A stretch of 64,000 nucleotides of DNA, taken from CAVQSS01 sp963746605. Its GTDB lineage: Bacteria; Desulfobacterota; RBG-13-43-22. Shown one piece after another: positions 52,356-61,704 of the stretch. Made by a program: the position numbers and the translations under genes. The stretch is taken from the NCBI GenBank assembly GCA_963746605.1, contig CAVVCH010000019.1, positions 1 to 64,000 on the forward strand. Direction: 5' to 3'. Under the pieces are notes generated by a model that worked only from the letters and a program-made list of their open reading frames with translations, did not search any database and was not told where the DNA came from. Numbering within the stretch: the first letter of the stretch is position 1; each line of letters begins with the position of its first letter.

Positions 52356-53561
52356 TTACTCATAGCGCAGCGCCTCGATCGGGTCCATACGGGCTGCTTT
52401 GAGGGCCGGAAAATAACCGAAAATGACCCCCACCGCAGCCGAGAACAGGAAAGCGACGAGGACAATGGATCCGTTGAATACAAAGGGCACCCGGAGCAGG
52501 CCGGCCAGCCATACGGAGGCGGAGAGGGCCAACCCGATGCCGATCAGACCGCCGAAGGAAGAGAGCACCACCGCTTCCACCAGGAATTGCAGGAGCACCT
52601 CACGCTCGAAAGCGCCGATGGACAGGCGGATACCGATCTCGCGGGTGCGCTCGGTGACCGACACCAGCATGATATTCATGATACCGATGCCGCCGACCAG
52701 AAGGCTGACGGCGGCCACGGCGCTCAGCAGGGCCGTCAGCAGTTGGGTGGTCCCGGTAAGCATGTTGGCGATCTCCTTCAGGTCCATGACATCGAAGTTG
52801 TCGTCATCACGGGGTGAAAGATGACGCCTCTCCCGCATCAATAAGCGAATATCCTCCTGCGCCTTATCGGTCGAGGCGCCCTGCTGGACCGAAATCTGAA
52901 AGAGAGAGACGTCCTGGTTACCGGAAATGCGCCGCTGAAACGTACGTAACGGGATCACGACGATATCGTCCTGGTCCATGCCCATAGTGTTCTGCCCTTT
53001 GGCCCTCAGGATGCCGATCACTTGACAGGAGAGTTTTTCCAGACGAATATTTCCCCCCAAAGGATCCTGCCCGCCGAACAACTTCTGGCGCACGGTCTCG
53101 CCCAAGATACAGACCGCCGCACCGGCGCGCAGCTCGCTCTCGCTGAAAGTTTGGCCCGCCCGGACGGATCTGTTCGTCACCCGGAAATACTCATTATCGC
53201 TTCCAGTTATGCTGGTCGACCAGTTTTCATGGCCTAAGACGGCTTGGAGGCTTTTGGAGGAGACCGGGGCTACGGCGGCAATAGAGCTGACGTTTCTGAG
53301 GATAGCCTCTCCATCGCTCACCTTGAACAAAGCGGTGTTAGAAGACTGACCGGGGCCAAGCCGCTTCCCGGGAGTCACCATCAACAGGTTGCTGCCCATG
53401 CCGGCAATCTGCTCCTTGACCTGGGCGGTGGCTCCGCCGCCGATGGTCACCATGACGATGACCGCTGCCACACCGATGACGATTCCCAAGATGGTTAGAA
53501 ACGACCGCATGATGTTGCGTTTGATTTCACGCAAAGCCAGTAAGATGGTGGTCCAGAGCAT
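52356..53561 (-). CDS. macB: MacB-type ABC transporter permease
   Basis: A 401-residue permease of the MacB/FtsX type with a membrane segment near residues 18-42 (FLTILGIVIGVAAVIVMVTI), a large MacB periplasmic core domain of about 220 residues and three C-terminal membrane helices. In the last are GGIGIMNIMLVSVTERTREIGIRLSIGA, the coupling segment. As in other bacteria with split MacB, the ATPase is encoded separately next door. Its start abuts the ATPase stop. Confidence 0.93.
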   Translation of the reverse strand: MLWTTILLALREIKRNIMRSFLTILGIVIGVAAVIVMVTIGGGATAQVKEQIAGMGSNLLMVTPGKRLGPGQSSNTALFKVSDGEAILRNVSSIAAVAPVSSKSLQAVLGHENWSTSITGSDNEYFRVTNRSVRAGQTFSESELRAGAAVCILGETVRQKLFGGQDPLGGNIRLEKLSCQVIGILRAKGQNTMGMDQDDIVVIPLRTFQRRISGNQDVSLFQISVQQGASTDKAQEDIRLLMRERRHLSPRDDDNFDVMDLKEIANMLTGTTQLLTALLSAVAAVSLLVGGIGIMNIMLVSVTERTREIGIRLSIGAFEREVLLQFLVEAVVLSSFGGLIGIGLALSASVWLAGLLRVPFVFNGSIVLVAFLFSAAVGVIFGYFPALKAARMDPIEALRYE

Positions 53562-54289
53562 CAGGTGGCCCTCCCGTTTTGCTTGTCGGACGCAACCAGA
53601 CCGTCCAGGAAATGGATAATGCGCTTGGCATAGGCCGCCATATCCGGTTCGTGAGTGACCATGGCTATGGTGATCCCCCGGTCGCGGTTCAGGCCGCTGA
53701 GCAGGTCCATGATTTCACGGCTGCGGGCCGTATCCAGGTTGCCCGTAGGTTCGTCCGCCAACAGCACGGCGGGTTCGGTCACGATGGCCCGGGCGATAGC
53801 CACCCGCTGTTGCTGACCTCCCGAAAGTTCGCCGGAGGTATGGGATTCCCAGCCCTTGAGACCGACGGTCTCCAAAGTCTTGAGGGCCTGCGCTCGCCGC
53901 ACGACGTGGGGGACCCCGCGATAGATCAAAGGCAGCTCGACGTTCTCCAGCGCGGAGGTGCGGTGCAATAAATTATAGCCCTGAAAGACAAAACCAAGGT
54001 AGAACCGGCGCAACCGCGTGCGCTGGTTGCGGGTCATTTGGCCGACCTCCAGGCCTTTGAACTTATAACCCCCCGCGGTTGGCGTATCCAGACAGCCGAG
54101 GAGGTTCATGCAGGTAGACTTGCCCGAACCGCTGGGACCCATTACCGCCACAAACTCGCCCTCCTCGATGCGCAGATCGATGCCGCGCAGGGCCTGCATG
54201 GCTGCTTGGCCGGTACCGTACACTTTCGTCACGCCCTGCAGCTCAATCAGGGGTTGGTTGTCTGGTTGATTCTTGTTCATCGGGCTCAT
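53561..54289 (-). CDS. MacB-type ABC transporter ATPase
   Basis: A 242-residue LolD/MacB-class ATPase. Walker A MGPSGSGKST, Q-loop FVFQGYNLL, signature SGGQQQRVAIARA, Walker B PAVLLADEPTGNLD and switch His in MVTHEPDMA. It powers the tripartite transporter with the permease and the MacA protein. Start overlaps the stop of the macA gene in ATGA, so translation is coupled. Confidence 0.95.
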   Translation of the reverse strand: MSPMNKNQPDNQPLIELQGVTKVYGTGQAAMQALRGIDLRIEEGEFVAVMGPSGSGKSTCMNLLGCLDTPTAGGYKFKGLEVGQMTRNQRTRLRRFYLGFVFQGYNLLHRTSALENVELPLIYRGVPHVVRRAQALKTLETVGLKGWESHTSGELSGGQQQRVAIARAIVTEPAVLLADEPTGNLDTARSREIMDLLSGLNRDRGITIAMVTHEPDMAAYAKRIIHFLDGLVASDKQNGRAT

Positions 54290-55589
54290 TTCCCCGCACC
54301 GACGGTGTCGACCACCACCGCCATGCCCGGCTGGATTTCGCCGGCCATCACTTCCGTCTTGACTCCATCGGTCGACCCGATCGTGACCGGGATGGCTGTC
54401 GGTTGCCCATCCTTCAAGGTCCAGACGCGCTGCTCCTTTTGGTTGCCGGAAACGTCCCTTCCTGGTTTCGGCCCGGAACCGGGCGGACGCGGAAGCAGTG
54501 AACCGATTAGACTTGTTGAACCCTTTTGCTCCGGTTTCTTTTCCTCCTGCACGGACGGCGTAAAACGCAACGCCGCACTGGGTATGAGGAGGCCGTTTTC
54601 GACTTTTTTGACCGTGATGTCCGCGGTAGCCGTCATGCCTGGCCGCAGGGCGAGGTCGGCGTTATTGACCTTGAGCACGGTTTCGTAGGTCACTACCCCG
54701 GAGGTCGTCGACGACCCGAAACGGGTCTGGGTGATCCGGGCTTCGAAGGTTCGATGGGGGTAGCCGGCGACACGGAAGATGGCTTCCTGACCTTCCCGCA
54801 CTTTGCCGATGTCGGCCTCGTCCACATTCACATGCAGTTCCATTTGGACCAAGTCCTGGGCCAGGGTGAACAGCACCGGGGCGGTAAAGGAGGCGGCCAC
54901 GGTCTGCCCGGGCTCGATGCTGCGGGTGAGAACCACACCGTTAATGGGAGATCGGATCACCGATTTGGACAGATCGGTCTCGTTCGCCTTTACCGAGGCC
55001 TCGGCCTGGGAGACTGCCGCCCTGGCGCTGGCTTCATCGGCCTTGGCCCGCTCGAAGGCGGCTTCGGCCGCATCGATTTCCGACTGGGCAGGGACTTTGC
55101 CCTGGCTTAGTTCCCTGACCCGCCGAAACTGGGCCAGCTTGGCCCGGGTTTCCGCCACGGTCGCCTGGGTTTGAAGGACTTTAGCCTGGGCTGCCTCCAG
55201 AGCGGCCCGGGATTGGGTCAGCGTCGCCTCTAGTTTGGTGGTGTCCAGTTTGGCCAGAACCTGCCCGACTTTCACTGTACCGTTATAGTCCACTTCAACG
55301 CTCTTCACGGTTCCGGACAACTCGCAGCCCACGTCTACCGAATTCGTTGGTTTCAGGGTACCGGTGGCCGTGACGATGACCGTCAAATTGCCGTTCTTGA
55401 CTTCCTCGGTTTTATACGACGAGGTAGTGGACGTACCCGATATCCTCCAGGTCAGGATTCCGGCCAGGGCCACGATCACCACCAGGACCCGCAAGGCCCC
55501 ATCGTTTCCAGACGCTGGCCGTATCCCTGCGGTCGATCTAATTCCAGAGTCCGCGCCAAATCGGAGTCTGGATTGGTTTTTGATTTCAT
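54286..55589 (-). pseudogene. macA: MacA-type periplasmic adaptor (HlyD family), N-terminal frameshifts
   Basis: Adaptor linking the MacB transporter to the outer-membrane factor. From 55494 the frame encodes a membrane helix (RVLVVIVALAGILTWRI), the biotinyl-lipoyl half GTLKPTNSVDVGCELSG, a long coiled coil (TQSRAALEAAQAKVLQTQ, VRELSQGKVPAQSEIDAAE) and the barrel part GQEAIFRVAGYPHRTFEARIT. The natural N-terminus starts at 55589 (MKSKTNPDSDLARTLELD, after GGAG) but reaches the rest only through two frame changes near 55500-55540, with RRDTASVWKRWG between. So the gene is intact except for a damaged cytoplasmic tail. A TTG start at 55494 could still give a nearly complete protein. Confidence 0.8.
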
Positions 55590-55638
55590 GAATTTCTCCA
55601 TTTCAACTTTGACGGATTCGCAAAAAGTCCCCCAGTTT

Positions 55639-55672
55639 GTCATTGCGAGGAGTGAAGCGACGAAGCAATCCC
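55639..55672. repeat. Copy of the CATTGCGAGGAG-type dispersed repeat
   Basis: GTCATTGCGAGGAG, TGAAGCGACGAAGCAATC: this short sequence is very common as an interspersed repeat in many anaerobic bacterial genomes (from memory). Only one half of the usual paired element is seen. Confidence 0.6.
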
Positions 55673-55711
55673 CTATTAGAGACAAATTCTCAGAACAATG
55701 GGTGTAAGGAT

Positions 55712-57163
55712 CTATTGATATGTTGTACCGCCCAGGGAGGCCCATCCGCCTCCGAGGGCCTTATACAAACGAACCAGGTTGGAAGAAATGTTTCCCTCGC
55801 ATTGGGCCAATTGTTCTTGAAAGGAAAGCAGGGAACGCTGCGCATCCAGGACATTGTTGAAATCGGTAAGTCCGGCCTCGTATTTTTGCCGGGCCAACCC
55901 GACTGCTTTCCGGGCGGCGTTTGCAGCCTCGCCCAATGATTGTCTTCGCCGTTGGACCTCGGCATAGGCCACCAGGGCGTTTTCAACTTCTTCCAGGGCC
56001 GTGAGCACGGCCGCTTCATAGGCCAGCAGGTACTGTTCCTGAAGTGCCGACTGCACCTCGATGTTTTGGCGGATAGCCCCGCCTTTGAAGATCGCCCAGG
56101 TGATTTTTGGCCCGCCGGCCAGGCTCCAAACGGCGGAAGACAGGTTGGTCAAAGAAAGGGCTTCCAGGCCGATGGAACCGTTCAGCGTGAACTTGGGATA
56201 GAGGTCCGCCGTGGCCGCACCGATCTTCGCCGTCTGGGCCGCCAGTTGGCGCTCGGCCTGGCGCACATCGGGCCGCCGCCTCAGTAGGTCAGCCGGCACA
56301 CCCACGGCAATGCTTAAGGGTGGGACCGGGATAGGTTCCTGTTTCTTCAGTTCCGCGTGGACCCGACCCGGTTGTTCTCCCAGGAGCACGGCGATGCGGT
56401 TCAGGGCTTCCTCCAGTTTGGTGCGCAGCGCCGGTATCAATGAACGTGTAATCTCGAGACTATAGCGGGCCTGCTGGACGGCGAGTTCGTCACTCAGCCC
56501 CGCCTCGTACCGCCATTGGGTCAACTGGTACGTCTCGCTTTGGGCCCCCAGGTTCTCTTCGGCCACGGCAATCTGGATCTGAGCGGTGCGCACATCGATG
56601 TAATTCAGGGCCACTTCCGCCAACAGGGAGACGAGAACGTTGCGCAGGTTCTCCCGGGTAGCCTGCAAATCCGCTTCGGCCGCCTCGAGGGAACGACGGA
56701 GGCCGCCAAAAATATCCAGCTCCCAGCCGGCATCCAGGCCCGCAGCGTAAAGGTCAACGGTCTCGCCCGATCCTTTATCTTCGCTGAAACGGCTCCAGTT
56801 AGCGGCCGCCGTGCCGTCGAGGGTTGGGAAGAAGTCGGCCTGGACGATGCCCCGCCGGGCCCGCGCCTCGCGAACCCGGGCCCGGGCCTTTTTGAGGTCC
56901 AGGTTCCCGGCCTCGGCTCGATCCATCAAGCTGGAAAGCCGGGGATCGTTCAAGGTTCGCCACCAGGCCGAAAGATTTCCAGGGGCTTTTACCCCGACGG
57001 TCAGTCCTTCCGGCAGCGGCGTGTGCCATTCGGCAGGCGTGGCCGTGTCCGGCCGGACATAGTTCGGTCCGACGGCGGCGCATCCGGAAAGGAGCAAGAC
57101 CAGCGACAGGAGCAACCAAGAGGTTGGTAACTGAATTAATCTTCCTAGGATTGCTCTTTTCAT
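55712..57163 (-). CDS. Outer-membrane efflux lipoprotein (NodT/OprM family)
   Basis: A 483-residue TolC-like outer-membrane factor. Lipoprotein signal LLLSLVLLLSGCAAVGPNY gives the acylated Cys. Two repeated OEP halves follow: KARARVREARARRGIVQADFFPTLDG and VAEENLGAQSETYQLTQWRYEAGLSDELAVQQARY in the first; PADLLRRRPDVRQAERQLAAQTA, IGAATADLYPKFTLNGSIG and KYEAGLTDFNNVLDAQRSLLSFQ in the second, with the typical RRPDV. First gene of the efflux operon. The ATG at 57163 gives the natural signal; an ORF start at 57199 would add 12 extra residues. Divergent from the two-component genes. Confidence 0.93.
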   Translation of the reverse strand: MKRAILGRLIQLPTSWLLLSLVLLLSGCAAVGPNYVRPDTATPAEWHTPLPEGLTVGVKAPGNLSAWWRTLNDPRLSSLMDRAEAGNLDLKKARARVREARARRGIVQADFFPTLDGTAAANWSRFSEDKGSGETVDLYAAGLDAGWELDIFGGLRRSLEAAEADLQATRENLRNVLVSLLAEVALNYIDVRTAQIQIAVAEENLGAQSETYQLTQWRYEAGLSDELAVQQARYSLEITRSLIPALRTKLEEALNRIAVLLGEQPGRVHAELKKQEPIPVPPLSIAVGVPADLLRRRPDVRQAERQLAAQTAKIGAATADLYPKFTLNGSIGLEALSLTNLSSAVWSLAGGPKITWAIFKGGAIRQNIEVQSALQEQYLLAYEAAVLTALEEVENALVAYAEVQRRRQSLGEAANAARKAVGLARQKYEAGLTDFNNVLDAQRSLLSFQEQLAQCEGNISSNLVRLYKALGGGWASLGGTTYQ

Positions 57164-57280
57164 TATGGTTAGGCAATTTACAGAGCAATTGTGAAACAAT
57201 TATGGAAGGAATAAGGATATTTTGAGGGGATAGACCTTTTGTCTTGACGATTGGCAGAAAGAGATACCAAAATAATCCCC

Positions 57281-58635
57281 ATGAAGTTTGGCATCACCCA
57301 ACGCCTGTTTCTTTCCATCCTGGGGGCGGCCGCTCTGTCCATCCTGACCCTGTTCCTGGTCATGCAGTGGAACCTCGACCGGGGGTTTCATCAGTACCTT
57401 AAAGAAACGGACCAGAGCAGGATGGGGGAGTTGATCGACGATTTAGGTCGTCGTTATGAGGAACAGGGAAACTGGGATTTTCTTCGAAACGATCCTTCAC
57501 CGGGAAAACCGCCGCCGCCGGCGTTTGACCCTCATAAACCTAGGGGGGGTCCACTCGTCGTCTTGAACGAGGACCGAAAAACGGTGTTTGGCTTTCAACC
57601 TCCGGACGAGAAAATCGATTTTCGTCCCATTACGGTCCGCGATCGGACCGTGGGTTACGCGGGCATGTTGTCCCCGAAACATTTTCTGCACCCCATGCAG
57701 TCGCAGTTTCTCAGGGAGCAACGTCTGGCCCTGGCGGCGGCCGCGGCCGGTCTGGTCCTGATCGTGGCCATCCTCTCCATCCCTTTGGCCCGGCGTCTGG
57801 TACGTCCCATCAAGGCCTTGGCGGCCGCCACCCGGGACATTGCCTCCGGCCATTATGCTACGCGTATTGCGGTCAGGTCTTCGGATGAACTGGGCCGTTT
57901 GGCCGGCGACTTCAACGAAATGTCCCGGATCCTGGAAAAAAATGAAAAGGCCCGCCGGGAATGGATTGCAGACATCTCCCATGAACTGCGGACGCCCGTG
58001 GCCATACTGCGCGGTGAGATCGAAGCCCTCCTTGATGGAATCCGGAAGATTACGCCGGAGCGGATCAGCTCCCTGCACGGGGAAACAATACGTTTACATC
58101 GCCTGGTGGAAGACCTCTATCAGCTTTCCCTTTCCGACCTGGGCGCCTTGACCTATCGGAAAGAACAGCTCGATCCGGCCGACCTGCTCCGAAAGGTTGC
58201 CGAAACCTACCGTCCGGCCTTTCAGGAAAAGGGACTCGACTTCTGCACCCATCTGACCGGAAGCCGAGAACAGCCTGGTCTTCGGCGACCGGGAGCGGCT
58301 GGATCAGCTTTTCGCCAACCTGGCTGAAAATTCCCTGCGCTTTACCGATCCCGGGGGAGAGTTGCGGATTAACCTTTCGAACCGGAGACAATCGGATTAT
58401 GATTGAATTTCAGGATTCCCCGCCCGGGGTTCCCGAAGAAGAACTGGAACGGTTGTTCGACCGTCTTTATCGGCTGGAGGGATCGCGCAATCGGGCTTCA
58501 GGCGGCGCCGGCCTCGGGCTGGCCATCTGCAAAACCATCGTCGAGGCCCATGCCGGGACGATCAGCGCCCACGCCTCCCCGATGGGCGGCCTACTGATCC
58601 GGATCAGCCTGCCGGCGGAAGGGAGCCCATCGTGA
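57281..58635 (+). pseudogene. BaeS-like sensor histidine kinase, two frameshifts near the C-terminus
   Basis: A membrane histidine kinase. Two membrane segments (LFLSILGAAALSILTLFLV; LALAAAAAGLVLIVAILSIPLA) flank a periplasmic sensor of about 120 residues. HAMP (LVRPIKALAAATRDIASG) and HisKA with WIADISHELRTPVAILRGE follow. Then the frame must move by one base near 58262 to give NSLVFGDRERLDQLFANLAENSLRFT (N box) and again near 58385 to reach IEFQDSPPGVPEEELERLFDR and GGAGLGLAICKTIVEAHAG. Both shifts are +1. Repaired, all ATPase boxes are present and the length is about 450. The response regulator starts 4 bases before its stop. Confidence 0.82.
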
Positions 58636-59315
58636 CTGGGAAAATTCTGGTGGTGGAGGACGAACCGAAGCTGGCGGCCCTGCTGGCGGATTATCTGAAG
58701 GCCTCGGCGTTTGAAACGTTTGTCCTGGGCGAGGGGTCGGGAGCGGCCGGCTGGCTGAGGGAGCATCCGGTCGACCTGGTCCTATTGGACATCATGCTGC
58801 CCGGGCGGGACGGCCTGGAGGTCTGCCGGGAGATCCGGACCTTCTCCCAGGTGCCGATCATCATGGTCACCGCCCGGGTGGAGGAAATCGACCGGATATT
58901 AGGCCTGGAACTGGGGGCCGACGATTACATCTGCAAGCCTTTCAGCCCCCGGGAGGTGGTGGCCCGGGTCAAGGCCGTCCTGCGACGCGCGCACGGCGAG
59001 GCACCGATGCCGGCCCAGGAACTGGTCCTCGACGAAGACCGCTACCAGGCCAGGTTTCGAGGTCGCGACCTGGAACTCACCGTGGTGGAATTCAAGCTGC
59101 TTCAACTGCTCGTAGAAACACCCGGACGGATCTACGGCCGGGACCAGATCATGGCCCGGATCTATCCGGATGACCGCTTCGTCAACGACCGCACGGTGGA
59201 CAGTCACATCAAAAAGCTGCGCAAGAAAATCCAGGCCGTCAATCCCCGGGCCGAGATCATTCATGCGGTGTATGGCGTGGGGTACAAGTTTGAATCCGCC
59301 ATCGACAATTGTTGA
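58632..59315 (+). CDS. BaeR-like OmpR-family response regulator
   Basis: A 227-residue two-domain regulator. Receiver: acidic pocket VVEDEP (10-11), phospho-Asp53 in LVLLDIMLPGRDG, Thr in IIMVTARVEE and Lys in DDYICKPFSP. C-terminal winged helix: LELTVVEFKLLQLLVETPGR, NDRTVDSHIKKLRKKI, and IHAVYGVGYKFE (wing). The closest remembered relative is BaeR, which controls drug efflux and spy in enterobacteria; here the divergent efflux operon includes a Spy-like gene, consistent with the same logic. GTG start overlapping the kinase end. Confidence 0.93.
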   Translation: MTGKILVVEDEPKLAALLADYLKASAFETFVLGEGSGAAGWLREHPVDLVLLDIMLPGRDGLEVCREIRTFSQVPIIMVTARVEEIDRILGLELGADDYICKPFSPREVVARVKAVLRRAHGEAPMPAQELVLDEDRYQARFRGRDLELTVVEFKLLQLLVETPGRIYGRDQIMARIYPDDRFVNDRTVDSHIKKLRKKIQAVNPRAEIIHAVYGVGYKFESAIDNC

Positions 59316-59434
59316 CCTCGGGGGAAAATAGCGACTCATTGGGAATGTTTTCACCAAACGCCTCGTCCGGTCATCCCGAACAAGTCGATCACCCCGCCAA
59401 AGCCCGGACTTTACCCTTAAAGGACAAACCGGCA

Positions 59435-59839
59435 TCAATTCTCAAAAATATTCTCAAAATTCCTGGGAGTGACTATTCTCGTCCGGCCGTATTGATCGAT
59501 TATCAGCAGATCCTGATCGCCGGTCACCAAATAATCGGCATCTGTCTGTTTCGCGCAGGCCAGTATTTTATCGTCTTCCGGATCTCTGCAGACTGGCGCA
59601 ATCGGGCTGACTTTTTGAAAGATCTTCCCCGAGGCTTCCAGTAATACGCTTCGAGCATCTTTTATCTCAGAGGGAGAAAATACAAATTTCCTGCGAAGGT
59701 TTCTCTCGAATTCCAGAATAATATCGTCGCTCAGAAACAGTTCGAATTCTCGCCGCCGTGCCCGGACCAGCAGCTTGGAACATACCCCTTCGGTCAAAAA
59801 GGCGGCGATCAAGACATTGGTGTCAAAGACGACTTTCAC
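59435..59839 (-). CDS. PIN-domain putative toxin (COG1569-like)
   Basis: A 134-residue PIN protein. Catalytic acids: FDTNVLIAAFL (Asp6), ILEFERNLRRKF (Glu), VCRDPEDDKILACA (two Asp) and YLVTGDQDLLII (Asp). This arrangement with RDPEDD and VTGDxDLL fits the putative toxin-antitoxin PIN family. Upstream, 59840-59930 on the same strand contains a short frame ending QFPGVITEEDVFSRVS just before the ATG, which looks like an antitoxin C-terminus but is interrupted by a stop. So it may be an orphan toxin with a degraded antitoxin. Confidence 0.82.
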   Translation of the reverse strand: MKVVFDTNVLIAAFLTEGVCSKLLVRARRREFELFLSDDIILEFERNLRRKFVFSPSEIKDARSVLLEASGKIFQKVSPIAPVCRDPEDDKILACAKQTDADYLVTGDQDLLIIDQYGRTRIVTPRNFENIFEN

Positions 59840-60178
59840 GATACCCGGCTGAATACGTCTTCTTCGGTGATGACCCCGGGGAACTGGCCGACACGGCCGG
59901 ATAGATCAAAAGCCTTCCATTAAATGTCGCGGGCCGATTGTTTTGCCGCCGCTCTGGTCGGAAAATATTGTTAGTTAATATTGTAAAACAATAAATATAT
60001 AAGTAAGTTAATGGTATTTTATTAAAACGATTGTTTAGTGTTTAATGAGGAGCGAAACGGCTTGCTGCTGGGTAGGCTTAATGTGGAAGGTAGATTGGGG
60101 TCAACCTCATCTGGCGAGCTTGGAAAGGCTCGTTATGAAATTTAAACCCGTCAGGATGAAAAGCATTAACCGATGGGT
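59840..60178. other. Spacer with a possible antitoxin remnant and an AT-rich segment
   Basis: 59840-59930 (minus) encodes a tail KAFDLSGRVGQFPGVITEED interrupted upstream by a TAA after RAAAKQSARDI; perhaps the antitoxin of the PIN gene. 59960-60050 is AT-rich with repeated TTAATATTGT-like sequence. Nothing else recognisable. Confidence 0.4.
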
Positions 60179-60862
60179 TCAACCCTGTCCCTGACCTAAA
60201 ATCTCCCTTTTTATCAGGGTCTTTGCTATTACAACCTTATACGCGTTCCGACTTAGGGGCCGGGCACCCGCTAAGGCCAGTTCGGAAGCCCGAACGGCCG
60301 CGTCTTCATCGAGGGTCCGCCCCCGCAAAAACTCCTCGGCGGTTTTTGCCCGGACCGGGGCGGGGGCCAGGGCGCCGAGGGCCAGGCGGGCGTCTTGACA
60401 AACGCCGTGGGCCTCGGTGATCACCACCGCCAGGCGGACAATGGCGAAATCAACCGGTCGCCTAAGGGTAAACTTAAACAAATGTTGTCTGGTCGAATGG
60501 TTAGGAACTGGAATCTCGATTTCGGTTAAGATCTCGTTCCACTGAAGCCCCAGGCCGAGGGGGTTATAAAAATCGGTTATCGCCGTTTTTCGTTGTCCCT
60601 CAGGCCCGGTCATGACGAGTTGCGCATCGAGGGCCGCAAGGGCAACCGCGGTATCCGATGGACAGACGGCAAAGCACTTCTTCCCACCCCAGGACGGCGT
60701 GGTAGCGGTTTTCGCCCTTGACGGCCAGACAGGGGCCTTTTCCCTTGTGGGCACAGGTAATGGCGCCCCCTAAATGGTGCGGGTAGCGGTAATACCAGCA
60801 GCGCACTTCCTGGCAGAGGTTCCCGCCCAAAGTGGCGGCGTTCCCGATCTGGGATGTGTTTC
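60179..60862 (-). pseudogene. Decayed molybdenum-hydroxylase FAD subunit, N-terminus missing
   Basis: From about 60862 the minus strand reads SQIGNAATLGGNLCQEVRCWYYRYPHHLGG and GPCLAVKGENRYHAVLG, the FAD loop of xanthine dehydrogenase-family subunits with a CWYYRYPHH segment. A frame change near 60670-60700 leads to KKCFAVCPSDTAVALAALDAQ and FKFTLRRPVDFAIVRLAVV, to the stop at 60179. The first about 100 residues (including the first FAD loop) are absent; the sequence ends abruptly upstream of the tetR promoter. It is a different subtype from the intact subunit at 45350 and has no partner subunits nearby. Confidence 0.75.
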
Positions 60863-60912
60863 AACGCCCAAGAAGATTTATATGGTGAAAACTTATTTTC
60901 TGCATTTTTTCC

Positions 60913-60941
60913 TTGACAAGTCAATTTCATAATTTTATTGT
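60913..60941 (+). promoter_or_regulatory. Sigma70-type promoter of the tetR gene
   Basis: TTGACA at 60913 and TATTGT at 60936, 17 bases apart; the expected start near 60948 overlaps the operator candidate. Confidence 0.6.
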
Positions 60942-60948
60942 TTTAACT

Positions 60949-60965
60949 AAACTGGGCGCTCAGTC
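60949..60965. promoter_or_regulatory. TetR operator candidate, autoregulatory site
   Basis: AAACTGGGCGCTCAGTC; the core ACTGGGCGCTCAGT is a near-perfect palindrome (12 of 14 positions). A 13-of-17 match lies at 61705-61721 before the acyl-CoA dehydrogenase gene. Together they suggest one regulator binds both. Confidence 0.6.
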
Positions 60966-60996
60966 TAGATGGGGATTTGTTTTACAGGATTTATCC

Positions 60997-61650
60997 ATGA
61001 ACAAAGACGAGAATATAAAAGAAAAAATACTCGTGGAAAGTATTAAAGCTTTCTTAACCAGGGGTTTCCGAGGAACGACCACCAGGGAGTTAACCGATGC
61101 CGCTGGAGTGGCTAAAGGCACCTTGTACTGGCATTTCAAAAGCAAGGAGGAAATTCTCGACGGTATTTTAGAAAAATTTCTCAAAGAGTTTATCGGAGGT
61201 ATTCAGGAGGCCGTCGCTGGTTGTTCGGGAAATTTTCTTGCCAAATTTAAAGCGTTTTTTAAGTTCGGAAGTGAATTTAGCCGGGACAATCGGGAATTGA
61301 TCTTGGTTTTTCAAACACTTCTGGGGGAAATCGCCGGGACGGATACAGAAGTGGCCATGAAAATGAAGGCCATCCAAAAGAACTATGATGATTTCGTGCA
61401 AATGCTGCTCGATCAGGGTAAAAGGGAAGGCTTGTTTGGAAGGGATATGGATACCTATATTCAGGCCCGCATTATGACCGCGACCCTGATGGGAAGTTAT
61501 CTCCAGTGGTATCTGTATGCGGACCAGCATGATGCCGAATATGACAGGCGTTACGCGCTGGCCCTCAGAAAGACATTGCTGAAAGGGATAGGAATAGAAA
61601 TTGATAGGGATCTCCCCAAAAAATTCTCTAAAAAAACGAAACGGATATAA
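60997..61650 (+). CDS. TetR-family transcriptional repressor
   Basis: A 217-residue TetR protein. N-terminal HTH: ILVESIKAFLTRGFRGTTTRELTDAAGVAKGTLYWHFKSKEEILDGIL (about 15-62), the classic TetR pattern with YWHFKSKEE. The C-terminal ligand-binding helices (about 70-200) include NRELILVFQTLLGEIAG and LMGSYLQWYLYADQ; these resemble TetR_C domains of fatty acid regulators but the ligand is not determined. The ATG at 60997 removes an AT-rich leader that overlaps the promoter. It likely represses itself and the divergent-free downstream operon (acyl-CoA dehydrogenase onwards), releasing with an acyl-CoA. Confidence 0.9.
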   Translation: MNKDENIKEKILVESIKAFLTRGFRGTTTRELTDAAGVAKGTLYWHFKSKEEILDGILEKFLKEFIGGIQEAVAGCSGNFLAKFKAFFKFGSEFSRDNRELILVFQTLLGEIAGTDTEVAMKMKAIQKNYDDFVQMLLDQGKREGLFGRDMDTYIQARIMTATLMGSYLQWYLYADQHDAEYDRRYALALRKTLLKGIGIEIDRDLPKKFSKKTKRI

Positions 61651-61704
61651 AGAAGCTTCTTAAAAAAATACCAAATATCCACGAAAATTTTTTTTAGTAT
61701 TATT

